From contig JAHIUA010000006.1 of the NCBI GenBank assembly GCA_018817385.1, positions 1 through 64,000 on the forward strand: 64,000 bases of DNA. Direction: 5' to 3'. The stretch is from Pseudomonadota bacterium (GTDB lineage Bacteria; Desulfobacterota; Desulfobulbia; Desulfobulbales; Desulfocapsaceae). Position numbers and translations under genes: made by a program. Position 1 is the first letter of the stretch, and each line of letters opens with the position of its first letter. Positions 53,419 through 62,010 of the stretch are shown here, piece by piece. A model generated the notes under the pieces. That model was not told the DNA's origin. It saw only the letters and a program-made list of their open reading frames with translations, and did not search any database.

Positions 53419-54348
53419 TTAGAGTAAGGCGCTTTTCCAGGCAATGAGGACACCTGTTATGAAAAGGAAGAAAAGGATTGTTTGAAATAGAATGGAGTGG
53501 CGGATGGTTAGCAGTGATTTTCTTGAGAGGAACCAGCCGGCAGCCAGGCCGCAGCACAGGCCAAAGAAATGAGCACCCAGGTCTGTTCGTTCTCCGGAAC
53601 TTCCAAGCATGGCCAGGAGGGCTGCGCCGGCCATGAAGGGCATGAGGTGCAGGTAGCCTGTTCGTTTTTGATTTTGACGACTGAGCATGGCCAGCATGCC
53701 GATGATGGAAAAGACAGCAGTGGAAAATCCGACAAAGTGGTGATTGCTGCCATGGAGGACAACGTTGATCAGGTTGGCAAGTGTTGCGGTCAGCAGCATG
53801 CTGAACAGTCCGAGGCCGTTCCCAGTAAGTCTGCAGAAAAAGTGGAAGAGAAATCCACCGAGTACACAGTTACCTAGGAGGTGGGTGCTGTCGGCATGAA
53901 GAGTGAGGGCTGTGATAAGTCTATACCATTGACCATTGTCCAAGATGGCCTCGGCATCTCCTGCGCCTCTGGTAAACCAGAAAGAATGATTGGCCCAGGG
54001 CCCGGTAACCGAGTAAAACAGGGCTAATCCACCGATGAGGAGCAAGGTCGGCGGTTGGAACAGGGGGCTGAAACTGCTAGTGGAAGCAACGGGACTTGGG
54101 GGCCAGTTTTTGTTTTCGTAAAAATAGGCCCGGATCTGGGCTTGAGCTTCCTCAACATCATCTGCAGTCACAAGGAGGGTCAGGGTATCAGGAGTTTGAG
54201 CGAGGTGATGATTGATTCCTGCGGAAGACAGGACAAGGGAGCAGGAAAAGGCAATCTGCTCTTCACCTGTCTCAAAAACTGTTTCACTGAAAACGGTTTT
54301 AGGGCTGTCTTCTCTGTCTGGATGAGGGGTGGAATGATAAGGTAACAT
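53419..54348 (-). CDS. Rhomboid-family intramembrane serine protease
   Basis: 309 aa. A soluble N-terminal domain of about 85 residues (with LLVTADDVEEAQAQIRAYF) precedes about six membrane helices. The catalytic dyad is visible: Ser in VGFSTAVFSII (near 206) and His in GAHFFGLCCG (near 257), with the oxyanion Asn/His region ADSTHLLGNCVLGGFLFHFF upstream. It may cleave membrane proteins. It sits next to hflKC but has its own start. Confidence 0.88.
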   Translation of the reverse strand: MLPYHSTPHPDREDSPKTVFSETVFETGEEQIAFSCSLVLSSAGINHHLAQTPDTLTLLVTADDVEEAQAQIRAYFYENKNWPPSPVASTSSFSPLFQPPTLLLIGGLALFYSVTGPWANHSFWFTRGAGDAEAILDNGQWYRLITALTLHADSTHLLGNCVLGGFLFHFFCRLTGNGLGLFSMLLTATLANLINVVLHGSNHHFVGFSTAVFSIIGMLAMLSRQNQKRTGYLHLMPFMAGAALLAMLGSSGERTDLGAHFFGLCCGLAAGWFLSRKSLLTIRHSILFQTILFFLFITGVLIAWKSALL

Positions 54349-54719
54349 GAGCTATTTCGTAGTCACTATGTATGTGTTTGGCAATTGGGGTTGCCCGATT
54401 TATCCATCGTCGTCAGCAGATAATCGAAATTCAGGTGGCACTGAGGGCTGTCCGTGTTTATCTGTACTTCAGACCTGAAAAGGTACTAAGGATTTCCTCG
54501 TCTGTTTTCCAAGGTGCATCATTCTTGCGGCGAGAAGGTTGAGATGTTGAGGGATTATTAGCCATTCCCGTCAGGCCTGAGAAGAGGAGAGGTGCCAGGA
54601 AAAAGCCTAAAGCTGGTTCCCGGGATTGCGGGAAGGTTGGTTTCGTGCTATACGGGCAGTGACAGGGGGGACTTCCAAAAAAAATAAGGAGCTTGAAAGT
54701 GAAAAAGAAGACAAAAGAA
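54349..54719. other. Intergenic region with no supported gene
   Basis: About 370 bp between the rhomboid gene and the tRNA-Leu terminator. No protein-like frame or clear RNA structure was found. Confidence 0.35.
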
Positions 54720-54752
54720 AAGGGGTTACAGCTTAAAATGCTTGTAACCCCT
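54720..54752 (-). terminator. tRNA-Leu terminator
   Basis: AGGGGTTACA (54721-54730) pairs with TGTAACCCCT (54743-54752), with an A-run on the left that gives a U-run on the minus strand. Confidence 0.8.
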
Positions 54753-54760
54753 TATTCGAT

Positions 54761-54847
54761 TGGTGCCGAAGAGAAGACTCGAACTTCCACGAGCATACGC
54801 CCACTAGACCCTGAACCTAGCGCGTCTACCAATTCCGCCACTTCGGC
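54761..54847 (-). tRNA. tRNA-Leu (anticodon CAG)
   Basis: An 87-nt class II tRNA with encoded CCA. The acceptor GCCGAAG pairs with CTTCGGC, the anticodon loop TTCAGGG gives CAG, and a long variable arm (TGGGCGTATGCTCG) is followed by the T-arm with GTTCGAGTC. It reads CTG codons. Confidence 0.95.
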
Positions 54848-54929
54848 ATAACGGTGGTTAATATGCTTGTCCTGAGAGGTTTTGTCAAGACTTTCTTCTG
54901 GACAGTTGGAAAAAAGAACAACCTTTAAA

Positions 54930-55907
54930 ATGAAAATGAAAATATACAGAGACCTGAAGCAGATCGAGAAACCCTTTCCCCATGCCTGTGTGACCATCGG
55001 TAACTTTGACGGAGTCCATCTTGGCCATCAGCTCCTTTTTGGGGAAGTTGTTCAGCGAAGTTGGCAGAGTAAAGGAACCAGTGTGGCAGTGACCTTTGAT
55101 CCTCATCCTCTCCAGATTCTCCGACCTCAGGGGATCAAACTGATCTCCACCTGTGAACAGAAAATTGAACTTATTGAGCATGCAGGTATTGATGCACTGG
55201 TGATTATTCCCTTTTCTAAAAAATTTGCAGCACTCAGTGCTGTCCAGTTTGTTGATGATATCCTCCGTAAAATCATTGGCGTCAAAGAGCTGGTGGTGGG
55301 GTATGATTATGCCTTTGGCAAGGGGCGGGCCGGGAATATTGATTTTCTCAAAAAACAGGGCCAGGAAAAAGGGTTTTCTGTCAGTGTGGTGAAGGCCCAT
55401 TATGAAAATGAGATGCTTGCCAGTTCCACCAAGGTTCGGGAGCTGGTTGCCGAGGGGAGGATGGCTGATGCGAGAATGTTGCTTGGGCGCTATTATCAGA
55501 TTCGCGGTGAGGTACAGCATGGTCAGCAGCGGGGCGGGAAGGAGATTGGATTTCCAACGGCCAATCTGCATATGGACCCAGAAGATCTGATCCCTAAGAT
55601 GGGAGTCTATGTCTGCCAGGTGATCTGTGACGGGAAGTGTTATGGCGGTGTCCTGAATATTGGGTTCAATCCCACTTTTGGTGAACAGCGCTTGGTGGCA
55701 GAAGCTCATATATTTGATTTTGATCAGGATATTTATGGGAAACCGATCAAGCTCAATTTGTTGAGATTTTTGCGTAGTGAAAAGAAATTTTCTGGAATAG
55801 AGGAGTTGGCGGCCCAGATTGGTCGAGATGTGAGTCGGGCAAAAGAGGTCCTGATCCAGCAGCAGAAAGAGTTAACGCTTTCCTGTGAAGAACGGTTTAA
55901 TAGCTAG
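54930..55907 (+). CDS. ribF: Bifunctional riboflavin kinase / FMN adenylyltransferase
   Basis: It makes FMN and FAD from riboflavin. 325 aa from ATG 54930. The adenylyltransferase domain (1-185) has the nucleotidyl-transferase GNFDGVHLGHQ and SSTKVRELV in place of the usual ISSTxIR. The kinase domain (about 185-310) carries GKEIGFPTANL, GVYVCQV and NPTFGE...VEAHIFDFD-type motifs. ATG 54936 two codons later is also possible. The main rib operon lies 2.7 kb downstream. Confidence 0.94.
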   Translation: MKMKIYRDLKQIEKPFPHACVTIGNFDGVHLGHQLLFGEVVQRSWQSKGTSVAVTFDPHPLQILRPQGIKLISTCEQKIELIEHAGIDALVIIPFSKKFAALSAVQFVDDILRKIIGVKELVVGYDYAFGKGRAGNIDFLKKQGQEKGFSVSVVKAHYENEMLASSTKVRELVAEGRMADARMLLGRYYQIRGEVQHGQQRGGKEIGFPTANLHMDPEDLIPKMGVYVCQVICDGKCYGGVLNIGFNPTFGEQRLVAEAHIFDFDQDIYGKPIKLNLLRFLRSEKKFSGIEELAAQIGRDVSRAKEVLIQQQKELTLSCEERFNS

Positions 55908-55965
55908 GCCCTGTCTTCTTGAATAGACCATGGAGGGCTGGCAAACTCTTCCTGGGATTTTCTGC

Positions 55966-55993
55966 TTGCATGTCAGCTGAAGGTGTCTATAAT
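55966..55993 (+). promoter_or_regulatory. Candidate sigma-70 promoter of the TPR/rib gene group
   Basis: TTGCAT (55966-55971), a 16-bp spacer and a perfect TATAAT (55988-55993), 95 bp before the TPR gene. It may transcribe the co-oriented genes that follow. Confidence 0.5.
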
Positions 55994-56087
55994 GTAGTCG
56001 CTTTGACGGCAGGAGAGTGGCTGGTCACAGTTTTTCTGGAAAACTTCAAAAAAGAATGTCGCAGTCAAATAGAAATAGAGGAATAAA

Positions 56088-56732
56088 ATGTCTGAACAAA
56101 ATACAGAGAATTTGAGTGAAGATCTGCCAACGGTTATTGCTGAGATGGAAAAAAAGTGTAAACATAATCCAGACAATGTAGTGGCCTTTCATCATCTGGG
56201 GTTGGTCTATATGAAGGCTGGAAGGATTGATGATGCCATTACGGCTCTGGAACGTTGTATTGAACTTGATGATCAGGCCAATCAGGCTATGATTAATCTG
56301 GGTGCAATTTTTTTCGGTATGGGAAAGTTAGATAAGGCCCAGGAACTAAACGAAAGGGCAATCCAGGTGCAACCGGACACCTCAGCTCAGGCCCATGCCA
56401 ACCTGGGACTGATCTGGCAGCAGCGCAATGAGTTGGATAAGGCCATGGCCGCCTACAATACTGCCATTCAGTATGATCCGAAGCTGGCTACGGTATGGAT
56501 GAATCTTACCTCAGTCCTGACTATGAAAGGTGAAGACGAGCGAGCATTGAAGGCCGCCCGCAAGGCAGCAGAACTGGAGCCTGACGCACCTCTGGCCCAG
56601 AACAACCTGGCAGTGGCGCTCTTTTTCAGCGGGGATTATGGCACGGCCAAAATACACATGGAAAAAGCGGAGGAACTAGGCTACTCTGTTGATCCGAATT
56701 TCAAAGCAGGCTTAGAAGAGAAGCTGTCCTGA
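56088..56732 (+). CDS. TPR-repeat protein
   Basis: 214 aa. About five tetratricopeptide repeats of 34 residues, e.g. VVAFHHLGLVYMKAGRIDDA, AMINLGAIFFGMGKLDKAQE, AHANLGLIWQQRNELDKAMA, ATVWMNLTSVLTMKGEDERA, with the Trp/Leu/Gly/Tyr/Ala/Pro pattern. No signal peptide, so cytoplasmic. GAGG before the ATG. A protein-interaction scaffold with unknown partner; the neighbours suggest co-expression with the next two genes. Confidence 0.85.
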   Translation: MSEQNTENLSEDLPTVIAEMEKKCKHNPDNVVAFHHLGLVYMKAGRIDDAITALERCIELDDQANQAMINLGAIFFGMGKLDKAQELNERAIQVQPDTSAQAHANLGLIWQQRNELDKAMAAYNTAIQYDPKLATVWMNLTSVLTMKGEDERALKAARKAAELEPDAPLAQNNLAVALFFSGDYGTAKIHMEKAEELGYSVDPNFKAGLEEKLS

Positions 56733-56785
56733 TGGGTTGCGGTCGGAAGATGGCATCAAGATCGTCTGGGAAAGAGATGTAAGCA

Positions 56786-57928
56786 ATGAAAAACAGGAAA
56801 ATAACCACTGATCCCTGGTGCCCGTTCTGTGGTCAGAAAGTAGGTCGGGCCAGTGATGCCATTGAGCGGAAAATGAATGAGTTTCAGGTTGGGCGCTGTC
56901 AATGCGGCGCTGTCTATACCTCTGACCCCACTGGCCATAATGTCGGATCAGCAATAGTTGAGACACTGGTTTTTGCCTGTGGTGATAACTGGGATTTGGC
57001 CTGGGATCTGATGCCGGAAGATGATTATCTGACTGGCAGAGTGGAAGACTATGATGAGGTCACTCATCGAGTGGTCAATACCGGTAATATTGATGGCCGT
57101 CCGGTTCGTGGCGTTCTCTATTTTGTCCGTTTGCACACCGATATCGCTGAGATAGCTCAGCGGGTTCGTGAGAAAAAAGAGGCTGTGGCCCATGGGGGCC
57201 CGACCCCTGTGACCGCCTCTGCGGCAAATTCTCCAGCAGTCACTCGGGAACCGGATCTTGATCCTCACAGGGTGAAGGTTAAGGTCACTAAGAAGATGGT
57301 TTCCGAGGCGAGAGAAAAAGGTGATATAGATACTCTGGTTGCGCTCTGTTTTGATAACAAGAAGACGCTGCGTCTCCTGCAACGACTCTTGTATGATGTC
57401 GATGAGGGCCATCGTTGGCAGACGGCGTGGATTATCGGACAGGTCTGTTCACGGGTGGCTACAAAGGTTCCAGGACAGGTCGCCGAACTGATGCATCGAC
57501 TCTTTGAGGCCTGTTCCGATTCTGCTGCAACCCCTTGGGGTATGGTAGAGACTCTTGGAGAGATTATAGCCGGAAGGCCAGATGTCTTTGGGGCCTTTAG
57601 CCGGCACCTTCTCAATTACATGGGAGATGCTTCTACCCAGGTTCAGGTTGTATGGGCTCTCTCTAAGATTGCAGAAAAGAGACCGGATTTGATTCGGGAA
57701 ATGACTTTTTTCAACCTTTTTAATTATCTTCAGCATCCGGAACCGTTAATGCGCGGTCTTGTTGTGCAGCTCCTGGGTCGAATTCGGGCGACAGAAGTAA
57801 CCATGCAGCTCATGGAGCTCAGTGATGATCATGCGACATTAATAATCTGGGAACAGGGAAAACCTGAGGAACATAGAGTTTCCGATTTGGTGAAAGTGGC
57901 ACTTGAACAGATACGTCCCTCTGTGTGA
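56786..57928 (+). CDS. Zinc-site and HEAT-like repeat protein
   Basis: 380 aa, family not named with certainty. An N-terminal metal site (CPFCGQKVGR and QVGRCQCGAVY) is followed by an alpha/beta segment. A Pro/Ala linker (about 135-160) leads to a helical array from about 180 to 350 with HEAT/PBS-lyase-like repeats (RWQTAWIIGQVCSRVATKVP, GMVETLGEIIAGRPDVFGAF, VQVVWALSKIAEKRPDLIRE, LVVQLLGRIRATEVTMQL). Such arrays bind proteins or scaffold redox enzymes. Between two TPR genes. Confidence 0.72.
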   Translation: MKNRKITTDPWCPFCGQKVGRASDAIERKMNEFQVGRCQCGAVYTSDPTGHNVGSAIVETLVFACGDNWDLAWDLMPEDDYLTGRVEDYDEVTHRVVNTGNIDGRPVRGVLYFVRLHTDIAEIAQRVREKKEAVAHGGPTPVTASAANSPAVTREPDLDPHRVKVKVTKKMVSEAREKGDIDTLVALCFDNKKTLRLLQRLLYDVDEGHRWQTAWIIGQVCSRVATKVPGQVAELMHRLFEACSDSAATPWGMVETLGEIIAGRPDVFGAFSRHLLNYMGDASTQVQVVWALSKIAEKRPDLIREMTFFNLFNYLQHPEPLMRGLVVQLLGRIRATEVTMQLMELSDDHATLIIWEQGKPEEHRVSDLVKVALEQIRPSV

Positions 57929-58041
57929 AATAGTTACGTAAAAACATATAAGATGCTAAGAGCTTGAGGAAGCCAAGAGAGGGATAGGAACTGTAGAGGG
58001 TCTTGTTCAGCTCGGCAGTGCTCATGAAGGAGAGAATTGAA

Positions 58042-58641
58042 ATGAATAGTAATATTCAACCCATGGCTGATATTCAGCAGGTTGGTAAGAAAAAAGAAAA
58101 AAAGCGTTCTCAAGATCCGATACAGGCAGAGTTTGAGGATGGAAAAGAATTTCTCAAGAAAAAAGAACTCTCTCAGGCTGCCCTGGCTTTTCATAATGTC
58201 CTGCGGGGCTTTGAAGAGAAAAAAAATCAGGACGGGATTGCCAATGCCTGCAATCAATTGGGAAATGTCTGTCTGGAAAAAAAAGAATTCGAAAAAGCCC
58301 TCCAATACTATAAGCGATCTTGGGAAATATGTGATCGTTTCAATGATCCCATGAGCCTGTTAGCTCTCTCTAAACAGCTGGTGATCGTTTATCGGGGACT
58401 GGGAGAGTATAAAAAGGCACTGCAGAGCTGTCTTGATATGCTGGAAACCTATGAATTGAATAATAATCCGCAGGGTACTGTGGAAACCATGGAATCTATG
58501 AGCGAACTTTATCTGGACCAGGGTGAGAAAGATAAAGCGGCAGATGCCTTTCGGACCATTGCCTCCATTCATGCCAACTATAATCATAAAAATATTGCTG
58601 AAGGCTTTCTGAAAAAGGCAAAAGAGCTGGAAGGTTCCTGA
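58042..58641 (+). CDS. TPR-repeat protein
   Basis: 199 aa from ATG 58042, which has AGGAGAG at proper distance; earlier in-frame ATGs do not. The basic N-terminal region (VGKKKEKKRSQD) precedes about four TPR units (ANACNQLGNVCLEKKEFEKA, KQLVIVYRGLGEYKKALQSC, SMSELYLDQGEKDKAADAF). It ends 19 bp before ribE. Role unknown. Confidence 0.82.
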   Translation: MNSNIQPMADIQQVGKKKEKKRSQDPIQAEFEDGKEFLKKKELSQAALAFHNVLRGFEEKKNQDGIANACNQLGNVCLEKKEFEKALQYYKRSWEICDRFNDPMSLLALSKQLVIVYRGLGEYKKALQSCLDMLETYELNNNPQGTVETMESMSELYLDQGEKDKAADAFRTIASIHANYNHKNIAEGFLKKAKELEGS

Positions 58642-58660
58642 AGGGAATAGGCAGAAGACG

Positions 58661-59323
58661 ATGTTCACAGGGATAGTAGCAGGTATCGGGAGATTACTGG
58701 CCAGGCACAGTGCAGGTGGAGGGATGGCCTTTGATCTCGAGGCTGGTTTTGAATTGAATAATCCTGTGGAAGGAGAATCCATAGCTATCAATGGTGTCTG
58801 TCTGACTGCTTACCATATCCAGGGCCCAAAGTTTACGGTTGATGTTTCTCCCGAGAGTCTTTCCCGGACGACGCTAGGTGCGCTCAGCGTCGGATCGCTT
58901 GTGAACATGGAGAGAGCCCTCCAACTTTCCGACAGGCTTGGCGGCCATATCGTTTCCGGACATGTGGATTGTGTGGCAATGGTGCGAGAACGTCAGGCCA
59001 AGGGAAATTTCACCCTCTTCTCTTTTTCTGTTCCCCCAGCCCTGAGTCGTTATGTGATTGAAAAAGGTTCCATTGCCATAGATGGAGTAAGTCTTACGGT
59101 GAATAGTTGCAGTAACCAGACCTTTGAGGTCTCCATTATTCCTCATACTCTGCAGGGAACCACCCTTGGCCTCCTGAAACGGGGAGGCAAAGTAAATATT
59201 GAAGTGGACATTATAGGTAAATATGTGGAAAGGCTCCTCGCAGGCAAGGGCAGTGACGCTACCGGAGAGGGCTTGGCAAAGGGGATAAATTCTGCTTTTC
59301 TTGCTGAAAATGGTTTTTTTTGA
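58661..59323 (+). CDS. ribE: Riboflavin synthase (alpha subunit)
   Basis: It dismutates two lumazines into riboflavin. Its 220 aa form two homologous beta barrels: the first begins MFTGIVAGIGRL and carries INGVCLTAY and VSPESLSRTTLG; the second has HIVSGHVD, IDGVSLTVNS and IIPHTLQGTTLG. It is first of the flavin genes ribE-ribBA-ribH. No FMN riboswitch is seen upstream, where only 19 bp separate it from the TPR gene. Confidence 0.97.
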   Translation: MFTGIVAGIGRLLARHSAGGGMAFDLEAGFELNNPVEGESIAINGVCLTAYHIQGPKFTVDVSPESLSRTTLGALSVGSLVNMERALQLSDRLGGHIVSGHVDCVAMVRERQAKGNFTLFSFSVPPALSRYVIEKGSIAIDGVSLTVNSCSNQTFEVSIIPHTLQGTTLGLLKRGGKVNIEVDIIGKYVERLLAGKGSDATGEGLAKGINSAFLAENGFF

Positions 59324-59374
59324 ATCGATTTTTATTATTTTAAGTCGTAATTTTATATAAATAGGTTGGATATT

Positions 59375-60586
59375 ATGGCGGTTAGCGCGATTGAGGAAGT
59401 TATAGAAGATATTAGAGCCGGAAAGATGGTTATTCTGGTTGATGATGAGGATCGTGAAAATGAAGGCGACTTCTGTATGGCCGCTTCTGCCGTCACCCCT
59501 GAAGCGATCAATTTTATGGCCAAATATGGCCGAGGCCTGATCTGTCTGACTCTCAGCCCAGACTTGGTTGACAAGCTGGAACTGCCCATGATGGTCTCTA
59601 AAAACAAGTCGCCCTACGGTACAGGGTTTACTATTAGTATTGAGGCTACCACAGGGGTTACCACCGGAATATCGGCAGCAGATAGAGCGCGGACCATTGA
59701 GGCCGCTGTTGCCCCGGACGCAAAACCCAGCGACATTATCAGTCCCGGTCATGTTTTTCCCCTTCGGGCCCGTGAAGGCGGGGTCCTGGTCCGCCTTGGG
59801 CAGACCGAAGGCTCTGTTGATCTTGCCCGTCTTGCCGGCTTGACCACAGCAGGGGTTATCTGTGAGGTCATGAAAGAAGACGGGACCATGGCCAGGATGC
59901 CTGATCTCGAAAAAGTTGCCGCTGAGCATGATTTGAAAATATGCACCGTTGCTGATCTGGTCTCTTACCGACTGCGTGAGGATATTCTGGTACATCGGGC
60001 TGCTGAAGCAAGAATCCCCACCGATCATGCTGGCGAGTTCACGGCTATTGTATATAAAAACGATGTGGATAATTTTGAACATATCGCCTTGGTTAAGGGT
60101 GAGATTGACTCCGAGAACAAGGTTCTGGTCAGGGTCCATTCCGAATGTCTGACCGGAGATGTCTTCGGCTCTTCACGCTGTGACTGTGGCAAGCAGCTCC
60201 ATGCCGCCATGAGGATGATTGATCAGGAGGGCAGTGGGATTCTTCTCTATATGCGTCAGGAAGGGCGAGGTATCGGCCTGGTCAATAAAATCAAGGCCTA
60301 CACCCTGCAGGATGGAGGCATGGATACCGTAGAAGCGAATCATAAGCTGGGTTTTAAAGCTGACCTCCGTGATTATGGTATCGGAGCTCAGATCCTGCGT
60401 GATCTTGGTGTGAGGAAGATGGGCTTACTGACCAACAATCCTAAGAAGATCATTGGCCTTGAAGGCTATGGCATTGAAGTGGTTGCCCGCTATCCCATTG
60501 AGATGGAAGCCGGGAAAGAGAACAAGGAGTATCTCCAGTGTAAGCGGGATCGCATGGGGCACCTGATCGAAGTGGATGACGAATAA
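59375..60586 (+). CDS. ribBA: Fused DHBP synthase / GTP cyclohydrolase II
   Basis: 403 aa. The N-terminal half makes dihydroxybutanone phosphate (VDDEDRENEGDFCMAA; THAT-type ATTGVTTGISAADRA; HVFPLRAREGGVLVR-like GHVFPL). The C-terminal half opens GTP: zinc site ECLTGDVFGSSRCDCG, catalytic MRQEGRGIGLVNKI and LGFKADLRDYGIGAQIL. Both active sites look intact. ATG 59375 is preferred to one three codons upstream. Co-transcribed with ribE and ribH. Confidence 0.97.
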   Translation: MAVSAIEEVIEDIRAGKMVILVDDEDRENEGDFCMAASAVTPEAINFMAKYGRGLICLTLSPDLVDKLELPMMVSKNKSPYGTGFTISIEATTGVTTGISAADRARTIEAAVAPDAKPSDIISPGHVFPLRAREGGVLVRLGQTEGSVDLARLAGLTTAGVICEVMKEDGTMARMPDLEKVAAEHDLKICTVADLVSYRLREDILVHRAAEARIPTDHAGEFTAIVYKNDVDNFEHIALVKGEIDSENKVLVRVHSECLTGDVFGSSRCDCGKQLHAAMRMIDQEGSGILLYMRQEGRGIGLVNKIKAYTLQDGGMDTVEANHKLGFKADLRDYGIGAQILRDLGVRKMGLLTNNPKKIIGLEGYGIEVVARYPIEMEAGKENKEYLQCKRDRMGHLIEVDDE

Positions 60587-60652
60587 GCTCTTTGCTGAAC
60601 AGGTCACGCGCTATTAACTCTCAAGGACAAGTTGAAAAGGAAAGTGGAAGGT

Positions 60653-61120
60653 ATGGCAAATTATATTGAAGGAAACCTGAAGGCTGATGGGAAGAAGTTT
60701 GGCATTGTTGTTGCTCGTTTCAACTCCTTTATCTGTGAAAAACTCCTTGAGGGAGCCATAGATACTCTGGTTCGTTCCGGTGCCGCAGACAGTGACATTG
60801 ACGTAGTCAGGGTTCCTGGGGCATTTGAGATTCCCTTGATAGCCAAAAAGATGACTGCTGCCCAGAAGTATGACGCAATCATTTGCTTGGGTGTGGTCAT
60901 TCGTGGCGCCACGCCTCATTTCGACGTGGTGGTAAATGAGGTCTCTAAGGGGGCAGCTCAGGTCAGTCTGGAAAGCGGTGTCCCGGTTCTCTTTGGGGTG
61001 TTGACCACCGAAACCATTGAACAGGCCATAGAGCGATCTGGGACAAAGGCTGGTAATAAGGGTGCGGATGTGGCTGTCGCTGCCATTGAGATGGCCAACC
61101 TGGTTACCAATTTTCAGTAA
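60653..61120 (+). CDS. ribH: 6,7-dimethyl-8-ribityllumazine synthase
   Basis: The penultimate step of riboflavin synthesis, forming 60-mer capsids in many bacteria. It is 155 aa from ATG 60653, the usual length. Motifs: [52 protein letters not shown] with the catalytic His, and [20 protein letters not shown] (split). It is followed by nusB, a very common order. Confidence 0.97.
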   Translation: MANYIEGNLKADGKKFGIVVARFNSFICEKLLEGAIDTLVRSGAADSDIDVVRVPGAFEIPLIAKKMTAAQKYDAIICLGVVIRGATPHFDVVVNEVSKGAAQVSLESGVPVLFGVLTTETIEQAIERSGTKAGNKGADVAVAAIEMANLVTNFQ

Positions 61121-61203
61121 AAGACAGAGGGCCTGTTCGTCGGAGTTTGCTCTCCGACACTGGCTCTCCTCAGTTGACTCCTTTCTCGTGGTGGTTCTGT
61201 GCT

Positions 61204-61626
61204 ATGGGTGTACGCCGAAATGCTCGTGAAGCTGTTCTCCAGTTTCTCTTTCAAGATGATTTTTTAGGGCTAGACTCTAATCAGGAGGAGGCAGCAGAAG
61301 AGCGATTCGCTGACTTCTGTTCCCTGTACGACGTGCAGAAAAAAGCGAGGCCTTATGCCTTGTCACTTCTGCAAGGGATAAGCAGACAACGTTCGAATAT
61401 TGATGACTCAATTCGCAACCATGCCAGTAACTGGAGGCTTGAGCGGATTGATGTGACTGACAGGAATATTCTTCGCATCGCTGTTTATGAAATGACCTTT
61501 CAAGATGATGTGCCTCCTGAGGTGGCGATCAATGAGGCCGTAGAAATCGCCAAACGCTTCGGTACTGGAGATTCTCCTGCTTTTGTCAATGGTGTCCTTG
61601 ATAGTATTAAGGTCTCGCTTGCCTGA
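61204..61626 (+). CDS. nusB: Transcription antitermination factor NusB
   Basis: 140 aa, all helical. It binds rRNA boxA together with NusE/S10. The start is set at ATG 61204, where the family begins (GVRRNAREAVLQFLFQDDF). Conserved C-terminal part: RNILRIAVYEMTF, VAINEAVEIAKRFG, SPAFVNGVLDSI. The upstream in-frame extension to 61147 is not conserved. Functionally linked to the rRNA leader at the left edge. Confidence 0.95.
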   Translation: MGVRRNAREAVLQFLFQDDFLGLDSNQEEAAEERFADFCSLYDVQKKARPYALSLLQGISRQRSNIDDSIRNHASNWRLERIDVTDRNILRIAVYEMTFQDDVPPEVAINEAVEIAKRFGTGDSPAFVNGVLDSIKVSLA

Positions 61627-62010
61627 AGTTGCTTTTGATTGCCGCCCAGGTTCAGTTGTTTTTTTTCTTCATGACGCATACTGTATGAGATACCAGGTCG
61701 CTAGGCTTTAGGGTCTCATGTGCAACAACGATGAGAAGGCCTGAGCTGAAGTCCCATGAAAAACTGTTTCCTGGTTACTCCAGTTGTGTTCTGCCATCGT
61801 TTCCCCCTCTCAGGAGGGCCGTGTTTCCCTCCTCGATTGACTCATCCTCCCTCTGTTTTATTCTTGCCACCTTGATTTTTTTAGCAAATCTGAGTAGAGC
61901 AATTGCTCATACTCTCATTGAGAAGAGAGGATTTCTTCTCCCCTGAGAGCTGCTTGTATTCTCCCTTTCAATTTGATCTTATCACGTAACAGAGGTGTAA
62001 TGAGACGACC
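61627..62010. other. Intergenic region nusB-ftsK
   Basis: 384 bp. A small frame (61731-61946) has no ribosome site and unlikely composition. T-rich stretch at 61660-61670 after nusB may mark its terminator. The ftsK promoter should be here, but no clear box was found. Confidence 0.35.

Noticed and set aside
61731-61946. 71-codon frame between nusB and ftsK
   Set aside because: No ribosome binding site, unlikely Ser/Pro-rich composition and no motif.
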